Below the pieces are notes generated by a model. It made no database searches. It saw only the letters and a program-made list of their open reading frames with translations, and was not told the DNA's origin. This document shows, one piece after another, positions 51,755 to 61,110 of a stretch of 64,000 nt of DNA. The DNA is from VSJD01 sp964617825 (GTDB lineage: Bacteria; Verrucomicrobiota; Kiritimatiellia; JAAZAB01). The DNA lies in NCBI GenBank assembly GCA_964617825.1, contig CAZTWL010000004.1:1-64000 (forward strand). Reading direction: 5' to 3'. Position 1 is the first letter of the stretch; each line of letters begins with the position of its first letter. A program made the position numbers and the translations under genes.

Positions 51755-51886
51755 CTATAATTACGGAAACCGAATCGACAAACGGGGTTGGTTGTTTATT
51801 CAAAGTCATCCGACCAGCCGTGAAGACGGCAAAAACCACAACCTGACGATCTGCGGGAGTTCGCATTCTCAGCATGAGATAAGCAC

Positions 51887-52759
51887 ATGCGAAAACAAAA
51901 ATCTCACTCACTCGACATGTTAAGCTTCTTGAAAAAGTCAATTATTGGATTAATTTCAAGCGCCATGGTGCTGCCGGTCCTGGCCGAGGAACCTGCAGCG
52001 ACAGGCAGAGCGCAAACAGTAGCGGATGCTTGGCGCATTATTGCCTCCAAGCGTTTTGTCGATCTTACTCATCCGTTCGAGCCGGGGATTCCTCACTGGA
52101 TGGGATTCCCGGATGAAAAGCGGGAATCGCTTTACTGGTATGAGGCGGCCCCGGGCATTTCGGGAACAGGTTTCTTTGCCCAAGTGTATACTCACGTCGG
52201 ACAATGGGGAACGCACGTTGATCCGCCGGCCCATTTTCACAAAGGGCTGCGGTCCGTGGATCAAATCGACGTGCAGGACATGATCATGCCATTGGTTGTG
52301 CTCAACATCCAAGCACGTGTCGCCACCAACGCCGATACCGTCGTTATGCTATCTGACGTTCAGGCATGGGAAGCGGCTCATGGCCGGATTCCGGCGCGGG
52401 CTTTTGTCGTCCTGCGAACCGATTGGTCCAAGCGATGGCCGGACGCAAAAGCCATGGCAAACAAGGATATCCATGGCACAGCACATTATCCCGGATGGAG
52501 CGCCGAAGTGCTCAAATTCCTTTACGAAGAACGAGGCATTACCGCCTCCGGGCATGAAACCACCGATACCGATCCCGGCTTGGCCACAACGAAAGACAAC
52601 TATGAGCTCGAAGCCTATGTGTTGAAACACGGCTGGCAGATCGAATTGCTGGCGAACCTGGACCAAGTGCCGCCGGCCGGCGCGCTGGCCGTGGTGACGT
52701 TTCCCAAGCCCAAGGGTGGCTCCGGCTTCCCCGCGCGCGTGTTCGCGATTCTACCGTGA
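51887..52759 (+). CDS. Exported cyclase-family (kynurenine formamidase-like) protein
   Basis: 290 residues. N-terminal helix with signal-peptide character (FLKKSIIGLISSAMVLPVLAEE), then the cyclase fold: FVDLTHPFEPGIPHW, the metal motif GTHVDPPAHF (family HxGTHxDxPxHF), and a late GHETTDTDPG. Most family members are cytoplasmic formamidases or cyclases with a metal centre; an exported form is less usual. The substrate is unknown. The next gene starts 15 bases downstream, so co-transcription is likely. Confidence 0.88.
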   Translation: MRKQKSHSLDMLSFLKKSIIGLISSAMVLPVLAEEPAATGRAQTVADAWRIIASKRFVDLTHPFEPGIPHWMGFPDEKRESLYWYEAAPGISGTGFFAQVYTHVGQWGTHVDPPAHFHKGLRSVDQIDVQDMIMPLVVLNIQARVATNADTVVMLSDVQAWEAAHGRIPARAFVVLRTDWSKRWPDAKAMANKDIHGTAHYPGWSAEVLKFLYEERGITASGHETTDTDPGLATTKDNYELEAYVLKHGWQIELLANLDQVPPAGALAVVTFPKPKGGSGFPARVFAILP

Positions 52760-52774
52760 CGATGGCAAGCAGAT

Positions 52775-54031
52775 ATGGATAACAGATTACACATTGGATT
52801 TTACAGTATGGGCTTGGTCCTCTGGGAATCGTTAAAATCGTTTCAGAGGAACCGCGGATTTCAAAAGGCTGCGTTATTAGCCTATTTTTGTTTTCTCGCC
52901 CTGATCCCGCTCCTTCTGCTTTCAGCCCTGCTCATGGGTCAGGTTGTTTCTTCATCACAAAACGCTTTGAGCGTTCTTCAGGAAACGATTTCCGAGCTCT
53001 CCCCCGTCATGGCGGATACGGTATTGCGGGAAGTCCAATCGTTGGCGCACAACAAGACTTGGAGCTTATTAAGTTTATTTCTGTTGTTCTGGTCAGTAAT
53101 TCCTTTGGCGTCCGCAATGCGCAACGAGTTCGCTTGTGTTTTTCATCTCGATAAACTGCCATCCTTCTGGCTTGCCAAATTGCGGGAAATGGGTGGCGTT
53201 TTAATATTAATCATCCTGCTCGTCACACTGGCCTCCGGAAAAGTATTCCATCATGTTTTGCCAGCCTGGCTACCCTGGCTCCATACTCAGCTTTGGATCG
53301 TTAAAACCGTTGTTTCGATGTTACTCACGGCAGGAATATTATACGTCTATTTTCTAATTCTTATCCCCCTGCGTCTCAAAGCGTTCCACTTGCTGATCGG
53401 CGCTTTGACCACAACGATATTGCTTGCCATGGTAGGCCCCGCACTCACGTTTTTGCTGAAAATCAACCCGAATTATGGCGTTACATTCGGATCCTTGAAA
53501 ACCGTGTTTTTCTTGCTCGTTTGGGTTTATTACGCATTTGTGGCAGTTCTTTTCGGCACAGAAATCATGGCCAATGTATGGCGCAAGGACGCCTTGATTC
53601 TCAGAACGCTCTTCATCGCTTCGAAATCCAGCCCCAAAAAACGCGCATTGTTGAATCGGTTCGTCCGCGTGTTTGGCAAGAATGAAATTGTTTTTCGGGA
53701 AGGCGACGAAGGCCATGAAATGTTTTACATTATGAACGGATCGGTAGTGCTCGGCAAAAACGGACAGGATTTTCGAACCATGAAAGCCGGGGAATACTTC
53801 GGTGAAATGGCTATGCTGCTTAATATGCCACGCACGGCCAACGCTCGAGCCGGAGAACCGGAAACGGAATTAGTCGCAGTTTCCAGTCAGAACTTCGATA
53901 CAGTCCTTCGCGAAAACCCGAAAATCATGTTCGCGATTCTGCGCGAGATGGCCGAACGATTGAAAGAAACCACCCAGCAGATGGAGAGCAATTTGTCTCG
54001 TCGGACCGAAACTATTGATCGACAAGGCTAA
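52775..54031 (+). CDS. BrkB/YihY-type membrane protein fused to a cyclic-nucleotide-binding domain
   Basis: 418 residues. Residues 15-290 have the YihY/BrkB (formerly RNase BN) pattern: FQKAALLAYFCFLALIPLLL, LLFWSVIPLASAMRNEF, and about six helices. From about residue 300 a cyclic-nucleotide-binding domain begins: IVFREGDEGHEMFYIMNGSV, and the phosphate-binding cassette YFGEMAMLLNMPRTANA, followed by a C-terminal helix and a polar tail. The BrkB family is of uncertain function, and a fused cNMP or ligand sensor suggests regulated activity. A later ATG at 52808 is an alternative start. The inverted repeat CCGGCA/TGCCGG at 54079-54096, without a T run, lies just downstream. Confidence 0.82.
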   Translation: MDNRLHIGFYSMGLVLWESLKSFQRNRGFQKAALLAYFCFLALIPLLLLSALLMGQVVSSSQNALSVLQETISELSPVMADTVLREVQSLAHNKTWSLLSLFLLFWSVIPLASAMRNEFACVFHLDKLPSFWLAKLREMGGVLILIILLVTLASGKVFHHVLPAWLPWLHTQLWIVKTVVSMLLTAGILYVYFLILIPLRLKAFHLLIGALTTTILLAMVGPALTFLLKINPNYGVTFGSLKTVFFLLVWVYYAFVAVLFGTEIMANVWRKDALILRTLFIASKSSPKKRALLNRFVRVFGKNEIVFREGDEGHEMFYIMNGSVVLGKNGQDFRTMKAGEYFGEMAMLLNMPRTANARAGEPETELVAVSSQNFDTVLRENPKIMFAILREMAERLKETTQQMESNLSRRTETIDRQG

Positions 54032-54166
54032 ACGCGATATAGAAAAATCAAGCATTGAGATTGCAGTATGACCTGATTCCGGCAGGAAAATGCCGGCTTA
54101 ATGTGTGCATAGCGCCATAGTCATTTAACGTCATTGTTCAAATAAATACGCTGAGGAGGAAAGATT

Positions 54167-55060
54167 ATGCGACACGTATTGTCTGCCGCCGTAATTATGA
54201 TTTCGATCCTGTGCTGGAATTCTTCCAATGCCGGAGACGCCGATTCGGGTAAAAAGGACAATGCGGAAATCGGAGCAACAATAAACAAGCTGATGGATCA
54301 GCTCATGAGAACAGCGGAAACGCTTGACGCCGAAAAAACGCTTGCCCCGCTGACTCAGGACAAGGATGCCGTATTCTTTTTCGACGCAAAACCATACACG
54401 CTTAAGGAACTGTCCCATGTTCTTCGGGGAATATATGGGAATCTGAAAAACATGTCCATCAAGATGGATAAAGCACAGGTCAAAGTTTTGGGAAAGGACG
54501 CCGCTGTTTGGATAGCATGCGGCAAAGGACAATCCGTCGGCAAGACAGGTCAGATATTTGAGGAGTATCTGACGGAAACCTGGATCTGGCAGAAAATAGC
54601 GGGCCAATGGCAGGTTGTTCATTATCATGAATCCGTGGTGAATCTGCCCAATGCCGAAAAAAAGGGGGCGATTGAAAAATCGTTGCAGCCTTTCGCCGCT
54701 GACTTACGGGAAAATCTTCCCACCGCCGAGGATATTTACAAGCGAATTGAAGATTACCTATTGAAAAACCCCGGAGTTGCAGGCGCCGCTTATGCCATGT
54801 CTCCGGAATCTGGGAAAAGAGCTGCCTTCTACGTTTTTCGCAAATCCGGAGGCGGTTTCGAAAAACGGGGCGTCCCCGCCAGTTACGACTATGCATCCGC
54901 CGACTGGTATGCGAAATCGGCAAATTCGGGAAGGACTGAATGGTGCGAGCCTTACTATGACATCGACGGCGCCGGATTGTTCATGGTGACTTGCTCCATG
55001 CCCGTCTACAACAAGCAGAATAAACTCATGGGCGTCATCACGGCGGATCTGGGTCTATAA
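54167..55060 (+). CDS. Secreted SnoaL-like + Cache domain protein
   Basis: 297 residues, with a ribosome site GAGGAGG and a signal peptide (LSAAVIMISILCWNSSNAG). The first domain (about 30-165) is a SnoaL/DUF4440-like cone fold: FFFDAKPYTLKELSHVL, KDAAVWIACGKG, WQVVHYHESVV. The second (about 190-297) resembles the membrane-distal half of a Cache sensor (TEWCEPYYDIDGAGLFMVT, GVITADLGL) and ends exactly where a receptor would enter its transmembrane helix. There is no transmembrane or output domain, so it may be a free ligand-binding protein. It resembles the Cache of the phosphatase gene at 36 kb. Confidence 0.75.
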   Translation: MRHVLSAAVIMISILCWNSSNAGDADSGKKDNAEIGATINKLMDQLMRTAETLDAEKTLAPLTQDKDAVFFFDAKPYTLKELSHVLRGIYGNLKNMSIKMDKAQVKVLGKDAAVWIACGKGQSVGKTGQIFEEYLTETWIWQKIAGQWQVVHYHESVVNLPNAEKKGAIEKSLQPFAADLRENLPTAEDIYKRIEDYLLKNPGVAGAAYAMSPESGKRAAFYVFRKSGGGFEKRGVPASYDYASADWYAKSANSGRTEWCEPYYDIDGAGLFMVTCSMPVYNKQNKLMGVITADLGL

Positions 55061-55078
55061 ACGTCACTTGCCTATGGG

Positions 55079-55161
55079 TGGTGGGGGATGGATTCGAACC
55101 ATCGAAGGCGTTAGCCAACAGATTTACAGTCTGCCCCGGTTGGCCACTTCGGTACCCCACC
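55079..55161 (-). tRNA. tRNA-Tyr (anticodon GTA)
   Basis: 83 nucleotides on the minus strand with the long variable arm of a class II tRNA. The acceptor GGTGGGG pairs with CCCCACC, the anticodon stem CAGA/TCTG encloses CTGTAAA (anticodon GTA), and the T arm is GATGG/CCATC around TTCGAAT. CCA is not encoded; the discriminator A is followed by CCC. Confidence 0.92.
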
Positions 55162-55409
55162 TGGAAAAGAAATCTTCCAGCCAACAAACTTGTGCATTCT
55201 GTCGGTTTGGCTCCGAAATGCAAGCATAAATTGCTGGCTATCGCCCTACCGTTATAAAAAGCTTGATGGCATTGGCAAAGATGATACTAGCTATGTTCGA
55301 CAATCCAATTGATGCTCCGGCGATTGGCGGCAGGATATGTTGTTTGGCAATAAGGATTGCTTCCGTTCCAAATGGGCTTATTTGCAAAATCATTAAAAGG
55401 AGCTCTTCG

Positions 55410-57659
55410 ATGGAAAAGAGACAACCGCTCAACGAACAACCGTTCTACAACCACCAGCTGGACCGCTATTTTGAGCCACCCGAACCCGGAATTCGTGACT
55501 GGCGGAACAAGGTTTATCTGCCGCCCAATCTTGAAGTTTGCATCGAAGGGCCAAGCGCAAACGGAATCGAGCATGCCGGCCTCTTACTTAAACGCTACTT
55601 GAAAAAATTCAACCGTTGGCAGGCGCCGAGCGGCGTGGCGCGGATCAAATACATCCGCATAGCCCATGGCGGCCCCGATCCGCTGTTCGGGCGCGTTCCG
55701 AACGAGCAATTTACCTTCGAGGTGGATGACGAGAAAGTTCAGATCCAGGCAAAGACTGTTCGCGGCGCCATTGCGGGCATCGTGAACCTGATTCACCGTC
55801 TTGAGCTCGAACGGTCTCCCGGTCTCACAAAGGGAAATAGCTCGCTTCGCCCCCGCTTTGCGCGCCGGATTCTTCCCGGTGTTTTTGGGAACTCTTTTGT
55901 CGACTTCAATGCGCGGAACGAACCGGATGAGCGCGCTTTCGATCTGGAGCTTCTCAGCGGCGCCAACACCGTAATGACCACCCTGGATCTGGCATTATTG
56001 GATGACGGTCGCGTCCTGCGCGAGCTTGGGAATAAAGCCAACATTGAGCGCCGTGAATACCTGGCAAGGATGGCCGATCGCATCGGCAAACATGGATTAG
56101 ACCTTGCGGGCAACTGCTATACGCCGCGGCTTGCTGCAAACCATGCGCTTTGGACAAAACACCCGGAAATGCGCGGATCGTATTGCAAGAAATCGTTTTA
56201 TATCATGTGTTGCAGCCATCCGGGATCAATAGCGGCGCTGGGAAAATCCTGGGCCAACCTGGCTGAGGACATCCCCCAGTTGGCTACCATGATTTGGATT
56301 GTCGGCGGCGAAGGATTTTACCACTGCCATATGCATCCCAAAACCAGCATCATTTGTTCCCGCTGCATGCGAAAGGATCCCGAGCAGACGATAGCCCGCT
56401 TTATAAACCGGTTGGCTCTTTTTGTGCATCAGGCACGCGACCGCATGGAAATTATTGCCTGGCCTTACAGCGGATATGGTTGGACCAGGGATGCCGAATG
56501 CAAGGATTTGATCAACGGCTTGGATCCCGAGCAAGTCGCCTTCATCACCTGTCCCGAAAAAGACTCTTTGTTCAATCGCGGGGAACACGACATCAATGCC
56601 TGGGACTACAGTATTTCCTGCATAGGTCCCGGGCCGCGCTTTCAGACCCAGGAACGCCTCTGCCGCAAACGCAGTATTCCTTTTTACATCAAGACCGAGA
56701 CTTCCTTAGGTTTCGAATTCCAGCACGTCCCGTTCATTCCCGTTATGCAAAGCTGGCAGAAACGGTGGAACCTTGTAAGGAAAGCCCGTCCTAAAGGAAT
56801 TATTATGGCATGGGGAAAAGAATCGGGAGCGGCAACCATGGACTTGGGGTATTGGGCCGGCTTGACTTCGGACAAGGAATTTAAATCCATTCTGAAATGC
56901 GTGGCGCAAGCACGCTTTGGTGACCGTTGTGTCGGGCTAATCCTTCAGGGCTGGAGGTGTTTTTCGCGTTCCATGCAGGCCTACCCGCTCGTGGCCCCCT
57001 TCTACAGTGCCGGTCCGGCTTTTCTCGGTCCGGCGCACCCGATTTCCCTTGATCCAGGTTCGCATTTGGATCCACTGTATGAAATACGTTATTCCTGGGC
57101 CACGGAAGATTATCCCGCCGGAACACCGGTGGAAGAAACGCCGAAACATTACTGTTCGCTAACGAATCTGGAAATGTTTATCGCGCACATGTTGCCGCAC
57201 AATCTGGACGATGCCAAGGATGCCATCCTCCTGCGGGCAATGAGAAAGGCGGAACGATATTGGCGCGCCGGGATTCGCTGCCTCGATCGGGCGCGTCCCT
57301 TGATTACCGGGGAAAGAGAACGAAAGGATTTTAACAGGGAGGAGGCGGTCGCGCGTTGGATCTGGATGACGCTCGTAACCAGCGTCAACTTCATCGAAGT
57401 GACTCGATTGCGCGATCCCCTCACGGGTTGGCGCAAGCTCTGTGAAGCCTATCGCCCAACCCTGATGCGTCGCTTGAAGACAAAATGCAACCGGATTCTT
57501 TCATCGGAAGAAAAAAACACGTTGGCCGCCTTGTCCCTTATTAGGCGCGTGCCGGAACTTGACCTGGGGCGCAGGCGCGGCGCGTTCATTGCGCCAATCG
57601 AAGAAATGCTGATCCACAAATTGAGATTAATCAGAAAGGATCTCGATGCCTTGAATTAG
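55410..57659 (+). CDS. Glycoside-hydrolase-like protein (GH20-type N-domain and barrel)
   Basis: 749 residues from ATG 55410 with AAAAGGAG upstream; the frame is open further upstream but lacks a proper start. The first 150 residues look like the alpha/beta domain that precedes GH20/GH84/GH67 barrels (LLLKRYLKKF, FTFEVDDEKVQIQAKTVRGA). A barrel-like region follows (FARRILPGVFGNSF, MIWIVGGEGFYHCHMHPK, a GGEGF pair that could hold an acid, and ICSRCMRKD), then a helical C-terminus. There is no signal peptide, unlike most of these enzymes. The catalytic residues cannot be named with certainty; the assignment to a glycosidase family is likely but not firm. Confidence 0.62.
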   Translation: MEKRQPLNEQPFYNHQLDRYFEPPEPGIRDWRNKVYLPPNLEVCIEGPSANGIEHAGLLLKRYLKKFNRWQAPSGVARIKYIRIAHGGPDPLFGRVPNEQFTFEVDDEKVQIQAKTVRGAIAGIVNLIHRLELERSPGLTKGNSSLRPRFARRILPGVFGNSFVDFNARNEPDERAFDLELLSGANTVMTTLDLALLDDGRVLRELGNKANIERREYLARMADRIGKHGLDLAGNCYTPRLAANHALWTKHPEMRGSYCKKSFYIMCCSHPGSIAALGKSWANLAEDIPQLATMIWIVGGEGFYHCHMHPKTSIICSRCMRKDPEQTIARFINRLALFVHQARDRMEIIAWPYSGYGWTRDAECKDLINGLDPEQVAFITCPEKDSLFNRGEHDINAWDYSISCIGPGPRFQTQERLCRKRSIPFYIKTETSLGFEFQHVPFIPVMQSWQKRWNLVRKARPKGIIMAWGKESGAATMDLGYWAGLTSDKEFKSILKCVAQARFGDRCVGLILQGWRCFSRSMQAYPLVAPFYSAGPAFLGPAHPISLDPGSHLDPLYEIRYSWATEDYPAGTPVEETPKHYCSLTNLEMFIAHMLPHNLDDAKDAILLRAMRKAERYWRAGIRCLDRARPLITGERERKDFNREEAVARWIWMTLVTSVNFIEVTRLRDPLTGWRKLCEAYRPTLMRRLKTKCNRILSSEEKNTLAALSLIRRVPELDLGRRRGAFIAPIEEMLIHKLRLIRKDLDALN

Positions 57660-57731
57660 CCCCCCTGTATGTACGGTATTTATTCGATCGACGGGAGCTT
57701 GCTCGTCAATGGAAACAGCGCGAAAGCAGCG

Positions 57732-58091
57732 CTAAGCTCTTGGTTTCGCGCCCCATGTTGCCGCCGCATCCGTGATGATCCCATAAAAAACACCAAAGAT
57801 TAAAAGCATGGCGGCTCCGAATATACTGCCGTGGCTATAGGGCACAATGGCAAGCATTAGGCTGAAAATCAATCCGAGAATTCCGCCTCTTAGCGCCCAA
57901 TGCAGACAAATGCGATCAGCAAGGCCGATCGTAAAACTTTGCAGTACCCGACCGTAAAATATGATTGCCACAAACCAAAGTTCCGGCTTAACGTTCGGCG
58001 GTGGATTGAAAAGCGCGCTTCCGGCACAATACCCGCCGGTAATTACACCGACAATCAGAGCAATCGCTACTCTTTTTTTTATGTTGCTCAT
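57732..58091 (-). CDS. Small membrane protein of unknown function
   Basis: 119 residues from ATG 58091 with AGAGGAA upstream. Three or four hydrophobic segments (AIALIVGVITGGYCAGSALF, ELWFVAIIFYGRVLQSFTIG, LRGGILGLIFSLMLAIVPY, GAAMLLIFGVFYGIITDAAA) fill the chain, and the C-terminus is TWGAKPRA. I do not recognise a family. It is on the minus strand, 116 bases beyond the end of the glycosyltransferase gene. Confidence 0.6.
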   Translation of the reverse strand: MSNIKKRVAIALIVGVITGGYCAGSALFNPPPNVKPELWFVAIIFYGRVLQSFTIGLADRICLHWALRGGILGLIFSLMLAIVPYSHGSIFGAAMLLIFGVFYGIITDAAATWGAKPRA

Positions 58092-58206
58092 CTTGATTCC
58101 TCTTTTGCCATCATCCCAGCCTGGATGACAACATATTCCGCAGTCAGCAAGGATGGGAGCAGCCATTGGCAATCCGACAATCTGGAGCCTGAAGTTCTAC
58201 AGACGA

Positions 58207-60081
58207 CTATGGATCCCAGTGCCTAATACAATCGATGCCGTATACCATGACTTTCCCCGATCCGCCGAAATGCACCCGCGGTTCGATATCCGACAGCTCG
58301 GAAAGAACAAAAGAAATAGCTGCGCTTTCTCGCGGATGCGTGCCCCAAACCATGCGCTGTCCAAGAACGACATCATTATCACAACGCACGACATCCACCG
58401 TCACCGGCGCATTGGAACTGCAACCGACGGTAGCCAAATCGAAATGCATTTCATATCTGCCGGGCCACCACCTGAACTTGGTTTTTGCCACCATCCAATG
58501 GGCTTCATCCTTCAGTTCGCGCGCAACCCGAACCGGCAGGCCGGAAAACAGGTCGGTTTCATCTCTCCCCGTGTAGTTACCCAGGCCAACAACCTGCACA
58601 TAAGCACGGGACGGATTTGCCAAATTTACCGGTTGCAAGCGGTCTTCATCACCGCCGCGGATCATCCACAAACTATGCGTTGGAAATGCGGCCGCCACTT
58701 TGCGCTCACATCCAAGTTCATGGCGCAGAACGATCGGATTGCTGTTGGTGCCCAGGGGATTGAAGACTGATTTCATCCCGCTCCTGTAGTCAATCGTGAT
58801 TTGATTCAACAAAACAACCGAACGTTCCGGCGCCCGGGAAAGAGTGGTCTGAATACGCGCTTCATATCGGCGATCGGCAGTCAGCTTGCCGCCTTCTACG
58901 CGCATGAAAGCGATGGACAGCCCCACCATGGCGATCGCGGCCAGGCCCACGACGACCTGACGGTGTCGCGACCACAGCGTGCCCCAGCGCCACAACCGAT
59001 CTATTCCGAAGGCGGCGCCCAGCACAAGCAGGGGGAAAGTTTCATAATAGTAATAAGGGCCGATATTATCCACGGTATTGGCATAAAAGATTATATAGCC
59101 CAACCACACCGCAAGCGTTCCGCCCAAAAATAAAGGAGTCCATTTGTTACGCCAGCCGACACACAACAGTCCGGCAGCGAGCGCCAGCGATCCGGGGAAC
59201 CCCCACATCCAGCGGTTAAGGAGGCATACACTGCGGTAAAGATGCGCAACACCCATTTGCCAGGTATGATATACGGTGGGTCCGGAGGAACGGCGGGGAC
59301 CAAATCCCAACGCGTCGTGGGGATCGTAAAACAAATAGGTAGCCAGGAACGGATCACCGGTAATCAATGCGTTATAGAGCAGGAAAAGCAGCGCGCCCAA
59401 TCCGGCAATTCCTGCAAACAGCGCGCAACCGATCCATGCACTTCGGTCGCGTTTCACCCACAAATGGATCAGCGCGGCCAGGCCGAATGGAATGGCTAGC
59501 AATGTCGCCGTATACGGGCGGATTAGATAGAGCCAACTCCACCCTACTCCGGCCCAGGCCGCATATTTAACCTGGCTTGTGGTCATCCATGTCACCACAC
59601 CCCAGATCATCAGACAGGTCATCGCGAATCCACTGGTATGACTGAGCAAGGTTCCCTGCATGAAAAGAAACCACGGGGAAACCAGTGTGATAAAACCAAC
59701 CAACAACACCGGCAATCGCAATCGAAGTCCGGCCCCGGTTAACCACCAGATGCCTAAAGCGGCAGCAAGCGAACTCATCAGGCGGGGCACGCCTACCGCA
59801 ACGCCGGGGATCAACCAAAGAGAATGTCCGGGAGAATACCGGGAAACCCACCCGGTCCCCTCACGCAGAATGATCATTTCATGATCGAATAGATGTGCCA
59901 AGGGCGGCAACGGGCGCGCCAAAGCGCCCTCCAGAAAAATTCGCGCTTGGAACAGGTAGCTGTTCTCGTCCGTGGTGAAAGGCGAATCGAGGAACACAAC
60001 CCGTCCGATAATAAAAGGCACAATCCCGGCCAGAAGAGCCAAAAAAAAGCGTGTGGTCAAATCGCGCTTTAACCAGGACAT
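58207..60081 (-). CDS. Multi-pass glycosyltransferase (GT-C, PMT/ArnT-like)
   Basis: 624 residues with about eleven transmembrane helices and a C-terminal domain of some 200 residues outside the membrane. The early segment DSPFTTDENSYLFQARIF carries the acidic residues (TDE) typical of the first periplasmic loop of GT-C enzymes that use polyprenyl-phosphate sugars. Further signs are WLYLIRPYTA and a Tyr-rich ending of the membrane part (GPYYYYETFPLL). Related enzymes glycosylate lipids or proteins on the outer face of the inner membrane. With the prenyltransferase gene next to it, a polyprenyl-phospho-sugar donor is plausible. Confidence 0.78.
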   Translation of the reverse strand: MSWLKRDLTTRFFLALLAGIVPFIIGRVVFLDSPFTTDENSYLFQARIFLEGALARPLPPLAHLFDHEMIILREGTGWVSRYSPGHSLWLIPGVAVGVPRLMSSLAAALGIWWLTGAGLRLRLPVLLVGFITLVSPWFLFMQGTLLSHTSGFAMTCLMIWGVVTWMTTSQVKYAAWAGVGWSWLYLIRPYTATLLAIPFGLAALIHLWVKRDRSAWIGCALFAGIAGLGALLFLLYNALITGDPFLATYLFYDPHDALGFGPRRSSGPTVYHTWQMGVAHLYRSVCLLNRWMWGFPGSLALAAGLLCVGWRNKWTPLFLGGTLAVWLGYIIFYANTVDNIGPYYYYETFPLLVLGAAFGIDRLWRWGTLWSRHRQVVVGLAAIAMVGLSIAFMRVEGGKLTADRRYEARIQTTLSRAPERSVVLLNQITIDYRSGMKSVFNPLGTNSNPIVLRHELGCERKVAAAFPTHSLWMIRGGDEDRLQPVNLANPSRAYVQVVGLGNYTGRDETDLFSGLPVRVARELKDEAHWMVAKTKFRWWPGRYEMHFDLATVGCSSNAPVTVDVVRCDNDVVLGQRMVWGTHPRESAAISFVLSELSDIEPRVHFGGSGKVMVYGIDCIRHWDP

Positions 60082-60162
60082 AAAAAAAACCTCTACAACA
60101 GCCGTTTTTCAAGCGATGCCAGTTTCCGGATTTGACCATCCTGAATTCGTACGCCGCATGGC

Positions 60163-61110
60163 TCAGCGAAGTTGCCTCTGCGACAAAATCCACGGATCGA
60201 ACAGGCGGTCGAAATTCGGCAGATCAACAAAGAGCAGGATAACGCAGGCAATGCAGGCCGCCAGAATGATCAGCACCAGCTTTTTTTCGCGGTAGAGCAA
60301 TTCGGGATATTGCACGGTAATCGCCGGTTTGTAGGCCAAGTGCAGATAATACGACATGGCCAGGGCCACCAACGGCGCGGCCAGGACTAGTTCGAATCGG
60401 TAGCGGGCGATAAAAAAACCGCTCATCAGGGCAAATAAGGTCACATAAAACAGAATGCTTTCGATCAAACTCTCTTCCGTGTACCGCATAAAAGACTTGC
60501 GATAGCAGGCAGCTTTCTGGACATTGCCGATCATGCGATATTCGGCAAACCGTTTGGCCGCCATCAAGAAGGCCCCAAACATCCAATAGGCCACAAACAT
60601 CGAAAGCGGCGGCGCGGAACCCAGTCCCGTGGCATACCAGCCCAGGGCCAGCCGCAACGGATTGTTGAGCGATTCGCTCAGCACGTCGCAATAGGGAATA
60701 TCCTTGAGCCGGATCGGCGGGATGTTGTATAGAATTCCGGCCACCCAGAACAAAAAACCAACAATGCCAAATCGAATATTCAACAAAAATCCCGCTGACA
60801 CTCCAGCCAAGCTGACGGCAACCCAGAGGACCCAAGCCAGGGAAATCCGCGCAGTTCCCGTCACCAGAGGTCGGTTGTGTTTGACGGGATGATGCCGGTC
60901 GCTCTCGGCATCGAGGATTTCGTTGAACACATAATTACTCGAGGCAATCAAGCAGGCCGCCGCAAAGCCCAACGCTAAAGACCATATGGTCGGCCAGCCA
61001 AGCAGATCGGGCCTAAAGTATAAAGCCAGAACGATACCGGGCAGCATAAACACGTTCTTGAACCAGTTGTCGGGTCGCAACAGGCGCAGGTAGGGCATCC
61101 AACGATTCAT
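60163..61110 (-). CDS. UbiA-family prenyltransferase (decaprenyl-phosphate phosphoribosyltransferase-like)
   Basis: 315 residues from ATG 61110. Eight or nine hydrophobic helices and the two metal/diphosphate motifs NYVFNEILDAESDRHHP (NDxxDxxxD form) and YNIPPIRLKDIPYCDVLSE. The opening LRLLRPDNWFKNVFMLPGI is the signature of the subgroup of decaprenyl-phosphate phosphoribose synthases (UbiA/DppR-like) in contrast to quinone enzymes, which open differently. Its product would be polyprenyl-phospho-ribose, a sugar donor. The adjoining GT-C gene, read downstream on the same strand, may use it, and a GtrA-like protein is a common companion, though the fragment at the window start is far away. Confidence 0.85.
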   Translation of the reverse strand: MNRWMPYLRLLRPDNWFKNVFMLPGIVLALYFRPDLLGWPTIWSLALGFAAACLIASSNYVFNEILDAESDRHHPVKHNRPLVTGTARISLAWVLWVAVSLAGVSAGFLLNIRFGIVGFLFWVAGILYNIPPIRLKDIPYCDVLSESLNNPLRLALGWYATGLGSAPPLSMFVAYWMFGAFLMAAKRFAEYRMIGNVQKAACYRKSFMRYTEESLIESILFYVTLFALMSGFFIARYRFELVLAAPLVALAMSYYLHLAYKPAITVQYPELLYREKKLVLIILAACIACVILLFVDLPNFDRLFDPWILSQRQLR

